Part shown: positions 47,901 to 61,100 of the stretch, in pieces
How the letters are laid out: each line of letters begins with the position of its first letter
Position numbering within the stretch: position 1 is the stretch's first letter
Program-made: the position numbers and the translations under genes
From: Archilochus colubris
Taxonomy: Eukaryota; Chordata; Aves; Apodiformes; Trochilidae
Direction of reading: 5' to 3'
Assembly: GCA_023079485.1 (NCBI GenBank)
Contig: CM041084.1
Coordinates: 34,818,609 to 34,882,608 of the forward strand
Length of the DNA stretch: 64,000 nucleotides
Notes under the pieces: model-generated
The model's database searches: none
What the model saw: only the letters and a program-made list of their open reading frames with translations
Told to the model about the DNA's origin: nothing

Positions 47901-49639
47901 TCTATATTTGTGCAAAGTTTATCCACTTACATTTATGATTCTCGTAAGTTCTAGCTAGTAGTAATTTTTTTTTTTAAATTCAGAGTAAAAAGACATGTAG
48001 TTGCAGGAACAAGCCATTGATGCAGGTGCACGTAATCACTTGGATGTCTGCTGTTCTAAAAGCACACAGATCAGTTCTGCTGCCTTGTCAATGGTTTCAG
48101 TTGATTTATGGTGTTTTAAAGCCATTGGTGTCCCTGCAACAGTCTTAAGTTCCTGAAAACAAATGCCATTGAAATAGATTTGTTTAATTACTTATTTCTC
48201 AGGAACAGAGATAATTTTTTAAAAACTACTTTGAAATTAATACCTGAAATACTTTTCAGTCTAGAAGGATACTTGCTTCAGCAGCTTTTGTCACAAAATC
48301 ATCAGTACATTTAAATTTTATAGATATTGTCAAGTATGTTCAACATCTAACTGAAAGTAATAAATTGAAAAGTATTAAGTAAGTCATAGATGCTTGAATA
48401 GAATTTACCTCTTAATATTCTGATGTCCTTACATTTCCCTGTACTGTTCTCCAGGTTCTTCAGCGTCTGAGCTGCATGGCACTGAAGAACAAAATATTCC
48501 TTGTGGCAAACTTAGGAACTAAGCAGCCCTGTGAGCATGCTGATCCTTTCTGTCCACCTGATGGAAGATACCAGTTCAATACCAACGTGGCATTCAATGA
48601 TGATGGTGTGCTGGTGGCCACCTACCGCAAACACAACCTGTATTTTGAAGATGCTTTTGATACCCCTCCAGAGCCTGACTATAAATTCTTTGATACCCCT
48701 TTTGCTGGCAAGTTTGGTATGTTCACGTGCTTTGATATACTCTTTTTTGAGCCTGCAGTGAACCTCATAAGACAATACAATTTGAAACAAATTGTGTATC
48801 CAACTGCCTGGATGAACCAGCTCCCGCTCCTGTCTGCTGTAGAATTTCAACAAGCTTTTGCAACAGCTTTCAATGTCAATATTTTAGCAGCCAATATCCA
48901 CCACCCTACCTTGGGCATGACAGGGAGTGGCATATACACTCCAGTCAAATCCTTCATCTACCACGACATGGAAAGTTACGGTGGCAAGCTCATAGTAGCA
49001 GAAATTCCTGTGATTACCACAGATTACAAAACCCATTTGGAAAGTAATGAAAGATTCAGAGATGATTTACATTACTCATGCAAGACTTTTAGAACAGCCT
49101 CAGTGGATGATCAAGTTTGCCCTATGGGGGGACAGGAGGCCCCCAGCAGAGTATCAGAAAAAGGAAATGAACAGTCACCTCCCCTGTTTTATGCCGAAAT
49201 GATGTATGACAACTTTACTTTTATTCCTGTATGGAAGGAACAAGGAGAGGTCCAGGTTTGTGCCAATAGCCTCTGTTGTTACTTAAAGTACCGGAGAGCT
49301 GTTTTAACCGATGAATTATATGCTTTGGGAGTTTTTGATGGGCTGCATACAGTGCATGGCACATACTATGTCCAGGCCTGTGCATTAGTCAAATGTGGAG
49401 GTCTCAGCTTTAGCACTTGTGGACAGGAGGTTACAGATGCCACTGCTCTGATAGATTTCCAGCTATGGGGAAATATGAGTACCCCTTATATCTTTCCTCT
49501 ACTGCTGACATCTGGTATTACCTTGGACTTCGCTGATCACATGGGCTGGAAAAACAACCACTATTTCATAAGCAAAAATAGAACATCTTCTGGCCTACTG
49601 ACAGCTGCTCTCTATGGACGGTGGTATGAAAAGGACTAG
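44723..49639 (+). CDS. BTD: biotinidase, three coding exons, complete
   Basis: Biotinidase is a secreted hydrolase that frees biotin from biocytin and biotinyl peptides. The coding exons 44723-44953, 46935-47084 and 48455-49639 join in phase 0 to 521 codons plus stop. The translation opens with a hydrophobic signal peptide ([13 protein letters not shown]) and continues [13 protein letters not shown], as in the nitrilase/vanin family. The nitrilase triad is intact: Glu86 in FPEDGIHGF, Lys186 in YRKHNLYFE and Cys219 in TCFDILFFE. All three are offset by 26 from human Glu112, Lys212 and Cys245. Several N-glycosylation sequons are visible (NFT at 93, NDT at 124, DNFT, GNMS, KNRT). The end, [14 protein letters not shown], matches human LVTAALYGRLYERD. 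Human BTD is 543 residues; the shorter N-terminus reflects a start in this exon. The ATG at 44735 is an alternative start. Confidence 0.97.
44954..46934 (+). other. BTD: BTD intron between coding exons 1 and 2
   Basis: Contains a CR1 fragment near its 3' end, listed separately. No other feature was recognised. Confidence 0.8.
46417..46825 (-). mobile_element. CR1 LINE fragment ending about 110 bp before BTD coding exon 2
   Basis: Inverse CR1 3' sequence: TGGTTTGGGTTGGAAGGGAC, GATCATCTTGTTCCA, GCCATGGGCTGGGCCACCTC, GCCTCACCACCCTCACCGTA and TCTTTCTCCAGGCTGAACCC. It is in minus orientation. At about 400 bp it is the longest CR1 copy in the BTD gene. Confidence 0.92.
46935..47084 (+). CDS. BTD: BTD coding exon 2 (catalytic Glu)
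   Basis: 50 residues from [20 protein letters not shown] to LFNDTE, phase 0, acceptor ATACAG and donor GAG|GTAAAT. It contains catalytic Glu86. Confidence 0.97.
47085..48454 (+). other. BTD: BTD intron between coding exons 2 and 3
   Basis: 1.4 kb of AT-rich intron with a good GTAAAT donor and CTCCAG acceptor. No repeat or extra exon was recognised. Confidence 0.8.
48455..49639 (+). CDS. BTD: BTD coding exon 3 (catalytic Lys and Cys, C-terminal domain)
   Basis: 394 residues and a TAG stop from acceptor TTCTCCAG. It starts [20 protein letters not shown] and includes [33 protein letters not shown] and [14 protein letters not shown]. The whole nitrilase core after the catalytic Glu and the C-terminal base domain lie in this one large exon, as in mammals. 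Confidence 0.98.
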   Translation, partial: VLQRLSCMALKNKIFLVANLGTKQPCEHADPFCPPDGRYQFNTNVAFNDDGVLVATYRKHNLYFEDAFDTPPEPDYKFFDTPFAGKFGMFTCFDILFFEPAVNLIRQYNLKQIVYPTAWMNQLPLLSAVEFQQAFATAFNVNILAANIHHPTLGMTGSGIYTPVKSFIYHDMESYGGKLIVAEIPVITTDYKTHLESNERFRDDLHYSCKTFRTASVDDQVCPMGGQEAPSRVSEKGNEQSPPLFYAEMMYDNFTFIPVWKEQGEVQVCANSLCCYLKYRRAVLTDELYALGVFDGLHTVHGTYYVQACALVKCGGLSFSTCGQEVTDATALIDFQLWGNMSTPYIFPLLLTSGITLDFADHMGWKNNHYFISKNRTSSGLLTAALYGRWYEKD

Positions 49640-50045
49640 CACAGATATTTGCTGGAATCAGAAAGCAACTGCCTGTATGTTCAGAATATGCATCTCAGCA
49701 TAAATTATTGAACATCTCTACTTCTTAGAGCTGCAGGTATGTTTGTTACATGACAAATGATTAGATTCCACATTTGAAATGGTAAGTGTAGCACTTAACC
49801 TAAGAGGCATTAAGTACAGTTTGTACCTTTGTCACTTACGTTCTACCAGACGTAAATGAATTGCCTTGCAAAGATACAGGCTTTTTGTAATTTGTTATTT
49901 TCCCACTATTGGGAAAATAACGTTTCTCATCTCAACCAAATGTATTCCTTTTAATTGAATAGGGTGTTCTGACATCCTGGCTAGGAGTATGGAAATGAAT
50001 GAAATGGAAAACCAGTGCAAGAGGAAGAAAAATAGGAAAGAGAAC

Positions 50046-50390
50046 ATAGAATCATAGAATTTTTCAAGTTGGAAAAGACCTGTAAGATCATCCAGTCCAA
50101 CTTTTAACCGTACACTGCTAACCTAGGTCCACCAGCCAACTGCTAATCCATGTCCCTAATCACCATATCTATATGATTTTTAAACCCATTTAGGGATGGA
50201 GATTCAACCACTTCCCTAGGCAGCTTGTTTTAGTATTTGATAACCTTTCTGTAAAGTTTTTCCTAACAGCCAACCTAAGCTTCCCCTGGCATAACTTGAG
50301 GCCAATTCCTCTTGTTCTCTTCCAAGAGAAGGAAGTTTCCAGACCCTCCACCAGCTTTCTTGCCCTTCTTTGGACCAAGACACAAATATC
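50046..50390 (-). mobile_element. CR1 LINE fragment, 3' end, downstream of BTD
   Basis: Starts ATAGAATCATAGAATTTTTC and continues AAGATCATCCAGTCCAAC, GGCAGCTTGTTTTAGTATTT and CTTCCCCTGGCATAACTTGA, all inverse CR1. Minus orientation, 5' truncated. Confidence 0.9.
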
Positions 50391-53300
50391 ATGCATGACA
50401 TGCATGAAAAAAAAGTATGTATATGGTGTGGTTCTGATTCTTGGTTAGGATGCCAAAAGCCTCCAGCTGAAATCATTGCTATTAGCTAGCCACTTGGTTT
50501 TCTGTAATCCTGTTAAAAAACTTAAGTGCATTTTCTTCTATAGTTTTAACAGTAACTGTTACAGTTGTGAACATCTATGGGACACCTTGTCTGGGGAAGA
50601 GGTTATCGAATGATTGTGAAAAATTAGGCTGCATTAAGACATAATTTTCAGCCTCCTGTGCATGGAATTGTGCTTAAAGAAAATGCTGGCAAGGAATATC
50701 AACATCTACGTTACGTACTGTTTAAGTATTTTAACTTTCCTTCGTTAAAGGAGAGGTGATTTCAAGACTGCTTTGGGTTTAAGACATCTTACACATTGTT
50801 CATAAATTCATTCAACAAGTACTATGAAAAGCACATAATGAATTGTGGGACAGCAAGGTTTTCACATAAATACTTGGTGTGTCAGATGGCCCATTCATGC
50901 TGCTAAATGACTAAAACACACCATTCTTTCCAAAGCAGCGACTAGATTAAGTGCTATAAATATTATACTGCAGTGACAAACTGTTCTACTGCAGTGAGGA
51001 AGTTGGGAAGAGAATATTCAAAGGGTTTTAATTTGGGGTTCAATTCGGTGAAGATAATTTACTCTCAAGTATTATGTGGTGTGGTCTTGTTGGCTGATAT
51101 GAATTCATCTGCATAATAGCTGTTAAGTAATGGAATAAACACAACCATTCCTTTGCTCACTCCTCGCTGGAATTCCAGTTGCTTGGTCTGTTGGTCACAT
51201 TTTAATGGCCAAGAGTAGCAGTGGGGAATAGAGCACTAATGGGAGACTTGTGTCTCCATTTTGGTGATCTGAATCTGTTCTGAGATGTGTTCAAACTCAA
51301 ACCACTATGGCAGCTAGAGGTAAGCCATATGCCTACGGAGAGGTACTCAATAAGCACCTGCTTTGAATGAACTCACTTGCCAGTTTCAGTAAGCTAAGCA
51401 ACTAAAAATTGCTGGATTTCTACCTCGAGATTCCTTCAATATTTGGACAAAGTAAGTATATAAATATTTAGGATCTTGCGGTCTTTCAAACCTCCTTTCT
51501 CTGAGCTATACTACTGTAAGTCAGGACCCAGTCTTACTCAGCTCTGATACAGCAATACAACAGGTTTATTTATCTTGTAGCATATTGGACAGAAGCATGG
51601 AGAGGGGAATGTCTGTATCTCTGTAGGCATTTGCTGGTGTAAAAGTAGGCCATAACACTGCAGGGTTATTATATATCATTAATTATTTGGCACCCGTAGC
51701 AATATTTTTGCTGAACACTGCACAAATTCCAGAACATACAGGACAGAAGAGAAAAACATTTGTGAGGCTTATTTGTGTCCTGGTCCTAGTACCATACAAC
51801 CAAGGCTATAAGAAAGGAACTAGCAATGTCTGGAGAAATGCAGCTTTCAAGACAAGCTTCCCCACTATAGTTTGTATGCTGAAAATCATAAATCCTCTTG
51901 CACTAAATACTGTTTCAGATTTAGTTCCAAAGCAGACCATCATTATCACAATACATTATCACAATAAATTAGAACAAGTTAATAGTGTTACATGTATTTG
52001 CTATGCTTAAGGAAAAATGTATCTGTGAGACACTTGGAAAGTGTGTTCCACAGAGGTGTTTTAACTTTGTGTATGTCAAAAACTATTAGAAAACAAGACT
52101 TGCTGGCCTTACCTTTTTTGCACGGGGCACGTTGCTCTGTCCCCTCCCTCAGAAGAGCAGGCATAAGTAATGGCGCTTGTTGTAACACTTTGTTCTCTTC
52201 GCCCAAAGAAAAAAAAAATGTTAGTAGAGGGACACTGGAGAAAGTAGAACAGACAGTACTAGATAGGATGGAAACTTACCAATAAATGACTTCCTCCCAC
52301 CATCCTGATTTTTGAGGGACAACAGATGTATCCATTCCTAAATGGGCTGACCAGGCAGTAACCAGCAGCGCTCACCACCACCACCAATGGGCGGGATTTG
52401 GAAGCCTGTGCCAGAGCAGCAATCCCAGCATTGCCCTGCAGAACGCTCCACTGCTCCCAAACATCCCGTTAGCCTGACTGAAGCTCCCCATCATTCATTC
52501 AGTGCGAGGTGTGAGAAGCCTTCAGCAAGGCTGATGTTCAGACAGGCAGACTCACATACAGCAGCCCATCATATAGTACCTCTTCAATGGACAGCAACAG
52601 TTTTATTAAAGATTCCCAAACTGTTTTTTTCTGTGAGTGCCACCAAAATCAAACCAGAACTCAAAGATCTGTTGACACATGAGAAGTACAGATAAAGTCT
52701 AGAGCAGCTTTAAATCACTGAGTCTACTGACTTAAATGTCATTAGGACTTGGAAATTTCTACCAAGGCCAAAGGAACATCTTGAGACAGAGATAGCAGGG
52801 GATGATGAAAGGGAACACAACCACAGAAACTGTAACAGCACACAAGTTAAGTGCTGGGGGTTTCTTAATAGGGATCTGGGAGTCACATGACCAGTGATTT
52901 TTCCAGGGGGATGCAGGAATACTTGGATTAAAGTGACAGAAACCACCAGAAAGCACACCAAAGGATCATTTGGCCAATGGGACATTGGAGTTAAGTTACG
53001 GAGATGCATGTGAACAGGTTAAGGAACAGGTAACCAACTAGGACAACCTCTTCAGATCTGACATCACAACACAGGTGGTGTAGGCTCATTTAGGCAGATC
53101 TCTACAGGTGAAATGAACCAGACTGAAGTGACAGAGCCTCCTGAAAGCCTTCTGCAATCAACACGAAGTAAAGAGGCCATCATCATGAAGGACAGCGCAG
53201 ACTTCTCCAGGATGGGACCTGTCTTGCAGTATCTTACAGCATTTAATGAACACCCCAGCATCACAGATCTAAGGACTAGCGAAAAATGACTGCACTGTTT

Positions 53301-53670
53301 GGCTGCTTCAGACATACAGTGAAAAAACAGGGCTAAGTGAAGAAAATTACATTTTCAGGACAGTTATAGAAAGAGGACCTCACCACTACTGACACACAGA
53401 CAGATTCAGCAGCTAGAAATAACCACTCCTTCCTCCTCTATCAATGTAGGCTAAAAAGTATCAACACCAAAAAGTGGTGACAAATGTAATTCCTGAAAAA
53501 CTTCCAACTATTAACAGGCTGGAGTGAGTTACTACTCAGTCTTAAGTTTTTTAATGGTTGAGGGCAATGGAAGTACATAGGAGATTCACTGTCCTGTCCT
53601 TCATCTCTCCAGTGAGAGCAGGTGCAGGCAAGGAAGGTCAGAAGTTAGGAGACAACAGTTGGTGATACCC

Positions 53671-54068
53671 ACAGCAGAGAGGCTTGAGAGGTGGGTCCGT
53701 GCAAACAGCGAAGTCCAGCAAGGCCAAGTACAAGGTCCTGCACCTGGGTCAGGGCAATCCTAGGCACAAATTCAGGCTGGCAGAGAATGTACTGAGAGCA
53801 GCTTCGAGGAGAAGGACCTGGGAGGTGTTAGTTGATGAAAAGCTCAACATGACCCAGCAATGTGCTCTTGCAGCCCACAAAACCAAGAGTACCCTGGAAT
53901 GTGTCAAAAGAAATGTGATCAGCAGGTCAGGGGAGGTGATTCTTCCCCTCTACTTGTGAGACCCTACTTGGGGTTCCCAGCATAAGAACATGGCCCTCTG
54001 GAACAAGTCCAGAGGAGGGCCATGGAGATGATGAGAGGGTTGGAACCTCTCCTATGAACAGGCACAGA
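53671..54068 (+). mobile_element. CR1 LINE fragment, end of ORF2 region
   Basis: Contains GGCCAAGTACAAGGTCCTGC, CCTGGGTCAGGGCAATCC, GAGGTGATTCTTCCCCTCTA and CCAGAGGAGGGCCATGGAGA, the conserved distal coding part of CR1. Plus orientation. The remaining frame is broken, the 3' tail repeat is absent, and an A/C-rich tract follows at 54066-54118. Confidence 0.88.
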
Positions 54069-56720
54069 AAATACATGACCAGAAAAAAAAACCAAACAAA
54101 CCAAACAACAAAACACAATCAAGATAGAATTTGAAGTGTGCATTTCTAGCCCTGATTGTTCCAAATAAATTGATATTATTTTTGAGATACCTAGGGGCAG
54201 GCAAGCAAGAGTAAAAGGAGGCAATACAAAGCAGGCGACACAGAGAAGTCAAGATTTTTTTAAGAACTTGCAATAATTTTTTTTTTGGAAGACAGACTGA
54301 TTCTTCATTTTAACAGCATCAAGCATCAAGCTACTGCACTGCAAAAGTAACAGCTCAGCCTGAGAGGTTAATACTAACATGGCATTTTTTCCTGTAGAAC
54401 ATTTATCCTGAGAACTTTAAAGCCCATAAACATCCCAGAAGTCAGAGTGCCCAGAAAGCTGAACAGAGCCAGTTGTTCTCATTCCTGAAAGTCCATTAGA
54501 TTTTCTCCCCCACCCCTAGGATTCTTTTATTCTAATACACTGCTTCAGTGGTCCAGCCAAAGCTCCCTGCTTCCCTCCTGGTGAAAATCCAAGAAACTGT
54601 TTATTGTTTAGATGAAGGTTTTGACAGTAATGGTGCCCTATTCATCTGTGCTAAAATAGGAGGATTTTTTAGAAAGATTGAGGTTCCAATATAATTTTAT
54701 GGGAATTAACAAGCCTCCACTGAGGTATGAACTTTTTTAAAAATTTTTTTTTTAATTTAGAAAAAAAGCCACCAGCCATAGACAGAGTTAATTGTTTTAC
54801 AGAAACAAGGAACCTTCTGTTCTTTGACCTCTCATTAAGAAAGTGATCTCTGACCACAGCAGCACATCCTTTTAAGCAAATCACGTTCTAGTTTTGGAAC
54901 AAGACCAAATTCTAGTGATAGTCCAAATTACTTGTTTTAAACAGGAACAACCAAATTATGTGCAAATTGCAATCTCCATGCTCACTGAATAAATTCTAAT
55001 GATGAGACAGACAAATCACGTAACACTGAATTCTTGAATGTAATTAACAACTTGTAATAAAAAATACCTTTAGCTGTGAAAAGTACACAACACTTAGAAA
55101 TAATGCCATGAACTGCAGCAAAAAAAGTTTTCTTGCTCAAGAGGTGAGTAGGAAGTAATGAAATGAGGCATCGTTTCTGACTGCCATAAGGAAACAAAGG
55201 TGTTCAATAGCACCATTTGCTGCTTTTGCCTGTATTCCATATCCAGATCTTTAACTTTCAAAGGAACACTTTCTGAGGTGTTTTTTTTTTTGTCTTCCCC
55301 TTGTCCCCCCTAACACACATTGGATATGGATATGAGTATTTCTCAGTTTCTAACTGCCCTGCTAGCTTTTCAAAGACAGGAGTATCCCCTGCTACAAACT
55401 GCCCTGTGGCTACAGGCAGCACACTGAGGTAACAGGTCAGCTTGAAGTCAAACAGAAGTTAGCACAAATAAAACCCTATGAATATAATCTTCTCACAGTT
55501 CCTCTGAGGCAACAGAAATGGGACAGTTTCTTTAAAAGAATTATGCAATTACTACCTCTTAAATAACAGCCATGCTACGTGGCAGTTCTGATTCAGATTT
55601 CCCATAAATGTGTGAAGAAAAATGTGTTTGTGCTGCTTCAGCCCTTACATTTAAATAGATGCAGTGAATCTCAAAGACAACCCGATGTGGATCCCAAGTG
55701 CTGCCTGCAGGCCCAGCTGAGGCACATCCATCACTCCCACACAGCCCTACACCTTGAAAGATTCAGAAGAAAATAAATACAGAAATCACCATGTCACTTA
55801 AGTCATCTAACTCTGCTCACAGACAAATATATAGCACAGATATAAACAATGAACACTGACACCAATGGTTAAGAAGGTAGTATTTAAAAGGAAGCCTAAA
55901 GGAATAATGAAGTAATTTAACATTTGAAATTAAATTAAATAGCTCACCTTGACTTTAGAACTAAAATGCTGACCACACCTTTGTGAAGTAAATTTAATAA
56001 ATTCAAACACTTCAATAGAAGAGACTTTGTAATTAGTTTGGTAGATACAAATAAATTATTCATTAGTAGAACTCACATTTGGGTTTTATTATACTCCGTA
56101 AAATATACAGGAATCTTGAAGTACTGAAAGAGTGCAGGTAAATACAGTATTCAAGCAGTCACTATTTCTATGTACATGCTTATTAATTTTTCAAAAAACC
56201 CACAAAATTATCAAATAGATCAAAATATTGTCCCGTGTTTCCACACTATGTTCAGAAAACCAGCTGATAATTTACAATATCATAAAGATTTCCAGTTTCA
56301 CAATACAAAAAGGATAAAAAGGAAATTGAAATCAGTTTGTAGTAGTTTATTTGTACTTTACCAGGACATGCAAGGATTCCTTGCATGTACATAAACAAAT
56401 TCACTTGAAAAGTAACAGTTATAGTTAGAGCAGAGCCAAATGAAGTTAAGTATTCATATTTAACAGGCAAAACTTCAGCTTGTGTCAGTTTTTCATTCTT
56501 CAGGCAATTAAAAAAAATTATAGTAGTCTGTTATAAATTAAAAAAAATAAATCCTAGGGCAAATCTGAGCTACATTACAGGGACCTGTTTCTGTTGTTTA
56601 TTTTCTAAATGGAGCACAACAAAGATACACAGCTCTTCCCACAGACCAGACACTGTACTTTTTCTAATAGGGAAATATACTTTTAAATTCACCTCCCTCC
56701 CCCTTCTAACTCCAGGATTT

Positions 56721-56742
56721 AAAAAAAAAAAAAAAAAAAAAA
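56721..56742. repeat. poly(A) tract
   Basis: An uninterrupted run of 22 A within the presumed ANKRD28 3' UTR. Confidence 0.85.
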
Positions 56743-57558
56743 TTGTTAGGGGTATACAATTTTAATTTTGCATACCAATTTAGGATGTTAAGTGGACAAA
56801 TTGAAAAGAACTCTCAGTCACAACAGGGTTATCAAGACATTTCTTTTTTTTTATGGAGTTTTGTAGTTTCCAAGCTACTAATGTATTTTTAAATTAAAGA
56901 AAATGTCAGTCCAAAACCCAGATGTTAAAAAAAGTCTAAAACTGTGCAACAATTACCACTTCCCTCCCACATCTCCCACCCTCTTCCCTAGTTTATTACA
57001 CTGTACATTTTTCACCCTGACTTCACCTGGTTAGCTGGTTTAATTTTAGTATTATAAAATTATGATGTTAATTTTCGTTTATCCTAAACAAAAAAGAAAA
57101 AAAATAAAAGTACATTGGCTTTCTTTCATGGTACATTTAATAGTGTCGGAAGGCTTTCAGATGACAAAATAAAAAATAAAATAATAATAATAAAAAAAAA
57201 TCATCATTTAAAACTGCTCTAAGCTTCTTTTCCAGAAGTAATTAAGGTTTGGTTAAAAAAAACTTCTCAAATAACCTATTCCAGTTTTCACAAAAACATA
57301 TTTAATTAAAGAAAAACATAATCTTTAAGTTATTTGGTCCTTTGGCAATTTGCAGCACAAACAATGCCTACTGTACCAAACTCATTTATTGCCTTCAAAA
57401 TGGTTTTAGTTTTATTGATAATATTTAAGTCTGGCATCCTTTGTGTTGTACAATAGTGTTGTTCATTTACATCAAGTAGGGTGCCCAGTCTGCAGAAATT
57501 ACTCCTGGCACGAGAAACAGAATGGTAGAATATAGTTAAATAAAACAGTTTTGACATT

Positions 57559-57584
57559 CTTTATTTTATTTTATTTTATTTTTT
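57559..57584. repeat. (TTTTA)n microsatellite
   Basis: About five TTTTA units in tandem, within the presumed ANKRD28 3' UTR. Confidence 0.85.
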
Positions 57585-57815
57585 GCCACAGATTCCAAGA
57601 ACTTATTCAAGAATTTATGCTTCTTCTGCAAAATATGCTCTTAAAAATCTTCCTAGAGTCTCAGAGATTTTTTTTAATGTGCAGTCACAATAGAAAACAT
57701 CTTCTCAAAGGTCTGTCCTCTTTTTGCATTCAAACACTGATAGCTTCTTTTTGAAAAGCACAAGTCTGACCTTCCAGTGTGAGGGTTCACTCTTCAGACC
57801 TACTAAATGTAGTTT

Positions 57816-58102
57816 CTAATAGGTCTCAGAATCTGAGTCATTGAGTTCATCTTCTTCTGTATAAGGGTAGCCATCTTCCCTGCCAATACTGTTGAAAGTA
57901 CAGTAAGAACTATGGTCACTCCTCATGATTGGCAAGGAATCAAAGGTGACAGTTTTTGAGGTGTTGGTGTAATGATTAATGGCATTGAATGTAAGGGAAG
58001 GTAATGTGCTGCTGGATGAAACAGGCATCATTGTGGCCAGAATGAGAGCAAGGCAATCAGCCACATCCTTATTGGGTGCACAGGCCAAAGCTGGTGTGTA
58101 AC
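57816..58102 (-). CDS. ANKRD28: ANKRD28 last coding exon
   Basis: 94 residues, with stop TAG at 57816-57818 and acceptor TTTCCAG before GTTACACACC. The tail includes [20 protein letters not shown] and ends [11 protein letters not shown]. It matches the end of vertebrate ANKRD28. Confidence 0.97.
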
Positions 58103-61100
58103 CTGGAAAGTCAAGAAAAAATACAACCTTTATTTAAAATAAAGACAATGTCACAATTTTTCCAAGATCACGTCATCTTTCACCTGCAAAAATGTCTTAC
58201 ATTGCTTAGTTCTGCACTGTTTAAAAAAAAAAACCAAATCACAAAACCCAATATAAAATGAAATACGTTGTGTCAATTATTATTTTTTTCACTTTGGGTT
58301 ACAAGAACAACTGGGAAGTCAGTGGGCTTTGGGACAGAGACGTAACTGTGTTGTTAAGCAGTCGGACACTCCAGGCCAGAGAGAAAAGCCTGGGTTTGAA
58401 AATGGTGAGGAGAGAACTCATGGCAGCCAACAGTGAGTGGCTGAAGCCATTAACTAGAGAGCCACTGCAGCAATGACAGCTCAACATGGGAATTATTTCT
58501 TTATCCAGAGGCTTCCAGAAAGCTGCTCATCATAGACAGCTGCTTTAATAAAGCTGTCCTATCTTGGTAACAATCTGGCTAAATGAGCAGTGGCAGTTAA
58601 TTAAAAAGGCAGAGTATACAATTTTCATCAACCCATACATTATACAGTAATATAAACTAGAAAGCCAAGGCCTAACTTCTACTTGAGGGATATCAATTAA
58701 GAAATCGACAGGATTTTGAGGAAATGCTATCTAAATTAGTAGGCTAGGACTTGAAGAGAGAAACTACACCTCTTGGTGGCTGCTTTGGCCAGACTCCTCC
58801 TGCCAGGCAATGCTACTGTGACAACACCCAAATGCAGGAGGTCTTGGGATGTGGAAAGATTTGCCGTCAGATCATCACAGTAGCTGTGAAATCTTTCCTG
58901 GATAACTGCGGCTCTAATAATCTTCCAACATTTCTCCTTTTGCAGCTTCCCCCTTCCTTATGTACTTGCCTCTACTCATTAAATTTCAAGAAAAATGTTT
59001 TAAATCCTTCTCAGTGGGGATGTGTGCATTGCCCCTGTCTCAGGCTTTAGGCATAATCATTCAGCAAGGCATCTGAGGACCAATATTGGCACAGGTCTGA
59101 GGCTCTATCCACAATACAATACTGAGGCACTGCAAGTGGTGGTGACAACAGCAGCCCTAGAAGCACGGCAGCCACGGAAGTACAACCACAGGTGACAACT
59201 AATCCTGTGCCAAGACCAACGTGAGTTCCTCTTTACTCAGCTCCACACAGAAGCAGATGGCCAGGATCACCTTGTAGCACACTTGCAGCATCTCACTGCC
59301 TGTGACAGATCTGCTCAAAATGAGCTGAATGGTTAGACTCACATTCTGGCACATTTGGGACTTGGGAGTTGAGCACTTGCCCCATTCCCCAACTTAAAGG
59401 TTGTAACATTCAGGTAAAAAGCACACAAATAACTTTGTGTAATAAATGGCTCTAAAGCAAACGGCACAGTGACCTTAGGGAGGCATGGAAAACGAGGAAA
59501 TACCCATTCCAGCAGCATTTCAACTGCTAAGGAATCATCTTTATTGCAGAAGGAGATGCAGGTCAAGTTTTAGGTTAGAGCTCAGGAGTAGTTATCGGGT
59601 TGTACAATTGCACAGAAGTTTTAAACAAGGAGGCACATAATAGAAAACAATTGTAGCTAGAAATTAAGGAAACAGCAAGCAGGGAATAATCTTGCAGCTG
59701 ATCTACTATTTGCTCAGGACAGACCTCGTGCTTGACGCCTGGAACAGAGTAAGACAACAGCCCTTGCCCAAAGGAGGGTTCATACAATCCAAGGAAACAC
59801 ACAGATAATTCAAGCACAAAACGCACCAGCTGACCATGCGATAGGGCCGGACAGAAGTGCACCGCAGCAGATGGTTTCATTGTTAGTAAGGTATCACAGC
59901 ACTTAAACAGCTCAGAGTTAACAGTGACAGTCTGCAGAAGAGATACATTTTGAGAGGATTCAGAGGCAAGAGCCAGAGCTTGCTACACTTGGATGAAGAC
60001 TACATTTCAGGCAGCTAAGGCAGAAGAGGTGGCTGAGAACTGATACTCAAATGCACACAGTTTAAACATCTACAGTTGATAGAGATTGCATGAAGGTAAA
60101 ATGACACACAGAATAAGTTTATTCGAGCTGGCCATATTCAATGTCATTTCTTCCACTCTCATGATTTGATAAAAGTTCAAAGAAGAAAAACAAGCAGTCA
60201 CCAGTGACCCTTTAGGTTTTTATAGTTTTGTTTTCTGTTCTCCCTCTGCCCCCCCTCCTTTTTTAAAGACTGCTTCTTGTTAGGCTTTGAATAGTCTTCA
60301 ATATTCATGTTCCTTCTGAAACTGAGTATCCCAGTTCATTATAAAAAAATTACAGGCCAATATAAAGATTAAACAGACTACTAGCTTCTGTTAAAAGTTT
60401 TCTAAAACCAGTGCTTATACTAATATTGTATTGTAGGTCTTAAGCTCCTGGCTTTCATAAGCAGGAATGAAATACCACAGTTCTTGCCTTAGATGTAGCA
60501 AGACAAAGTAACTGCTTGCCCCATGAAAGGCTGACATCTGTGTCCTCTACCACTTCATTTTAGTCTGTGTTATTTTAAAATTTTAAGAACAAATGTTATG
60601 TCCCATAACTGCAAAGTGATCATCCATGTGCCAGGGCAACAGGTATAAATAGGTTAAATTTGCTTTTAAGATATTGGTAAGTGTACCAATGCCACTGAAA
60701 TACTCTTACACAGATCTTGTATAATGTTCCACATAATATCTACTTGTACCTGCATAAGCCTTCACACAACAACAATAAAAAAAATCAATTACTATCTTCA
60801 TTTGTAGACAGGGCAAATAAATCAGAGTGAGGTGAAGCAGCTTCCTTGCACAACAGATAAAGGAGCCTGCGTGACAGATGCTGAGTGAAGACCAAGGCTC
60901 CCCCCAGCCAAAAGCAGAGCTGCTCCCTCCCTTGGGGCCTGAAAATTTCCATAAAGGCACCAAAAGGAGTATCAGAGGGTTATTTATTAATGCAGTCAGT
61001 GCAAAGAGAGTTCTCAAGATAAACTGAATAAAGTCTTACACTTGGGAAAGAAAAGAAAGTCATCTGAGGCACGATGAGTCATCTTGTAGGCATTTACAAA

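Larger units (their letters stand above)
49640..56084. other. BTD 3' UTR and BTD-ANKRD28 intergenic region
   Basis: The 3' end of BTD is not certain. The first canonical AATAAA on the plus strand that I saw lies at 51134-51139, which would make a 1.5-kb UTR containing a CR1 copy. Beyond that the region holds a second CR1 fragment and AT-rich sequence with no recognised gene. Confidence 0.5.
56085..57815 (-). other. ANKRD28: probable ANKRD28 3' untranslated region
   Basis: AT-rich sequence following the ANKRD28 stop. AATAAA on the minus strand occurs at 56085-56090, among other A-rich matches nearer the stop, so the true end is not fixed. It includes a poly(A) run at 56721-56742 and a TTTTA repeat at 57559-57584. 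Confidence 0.4.
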
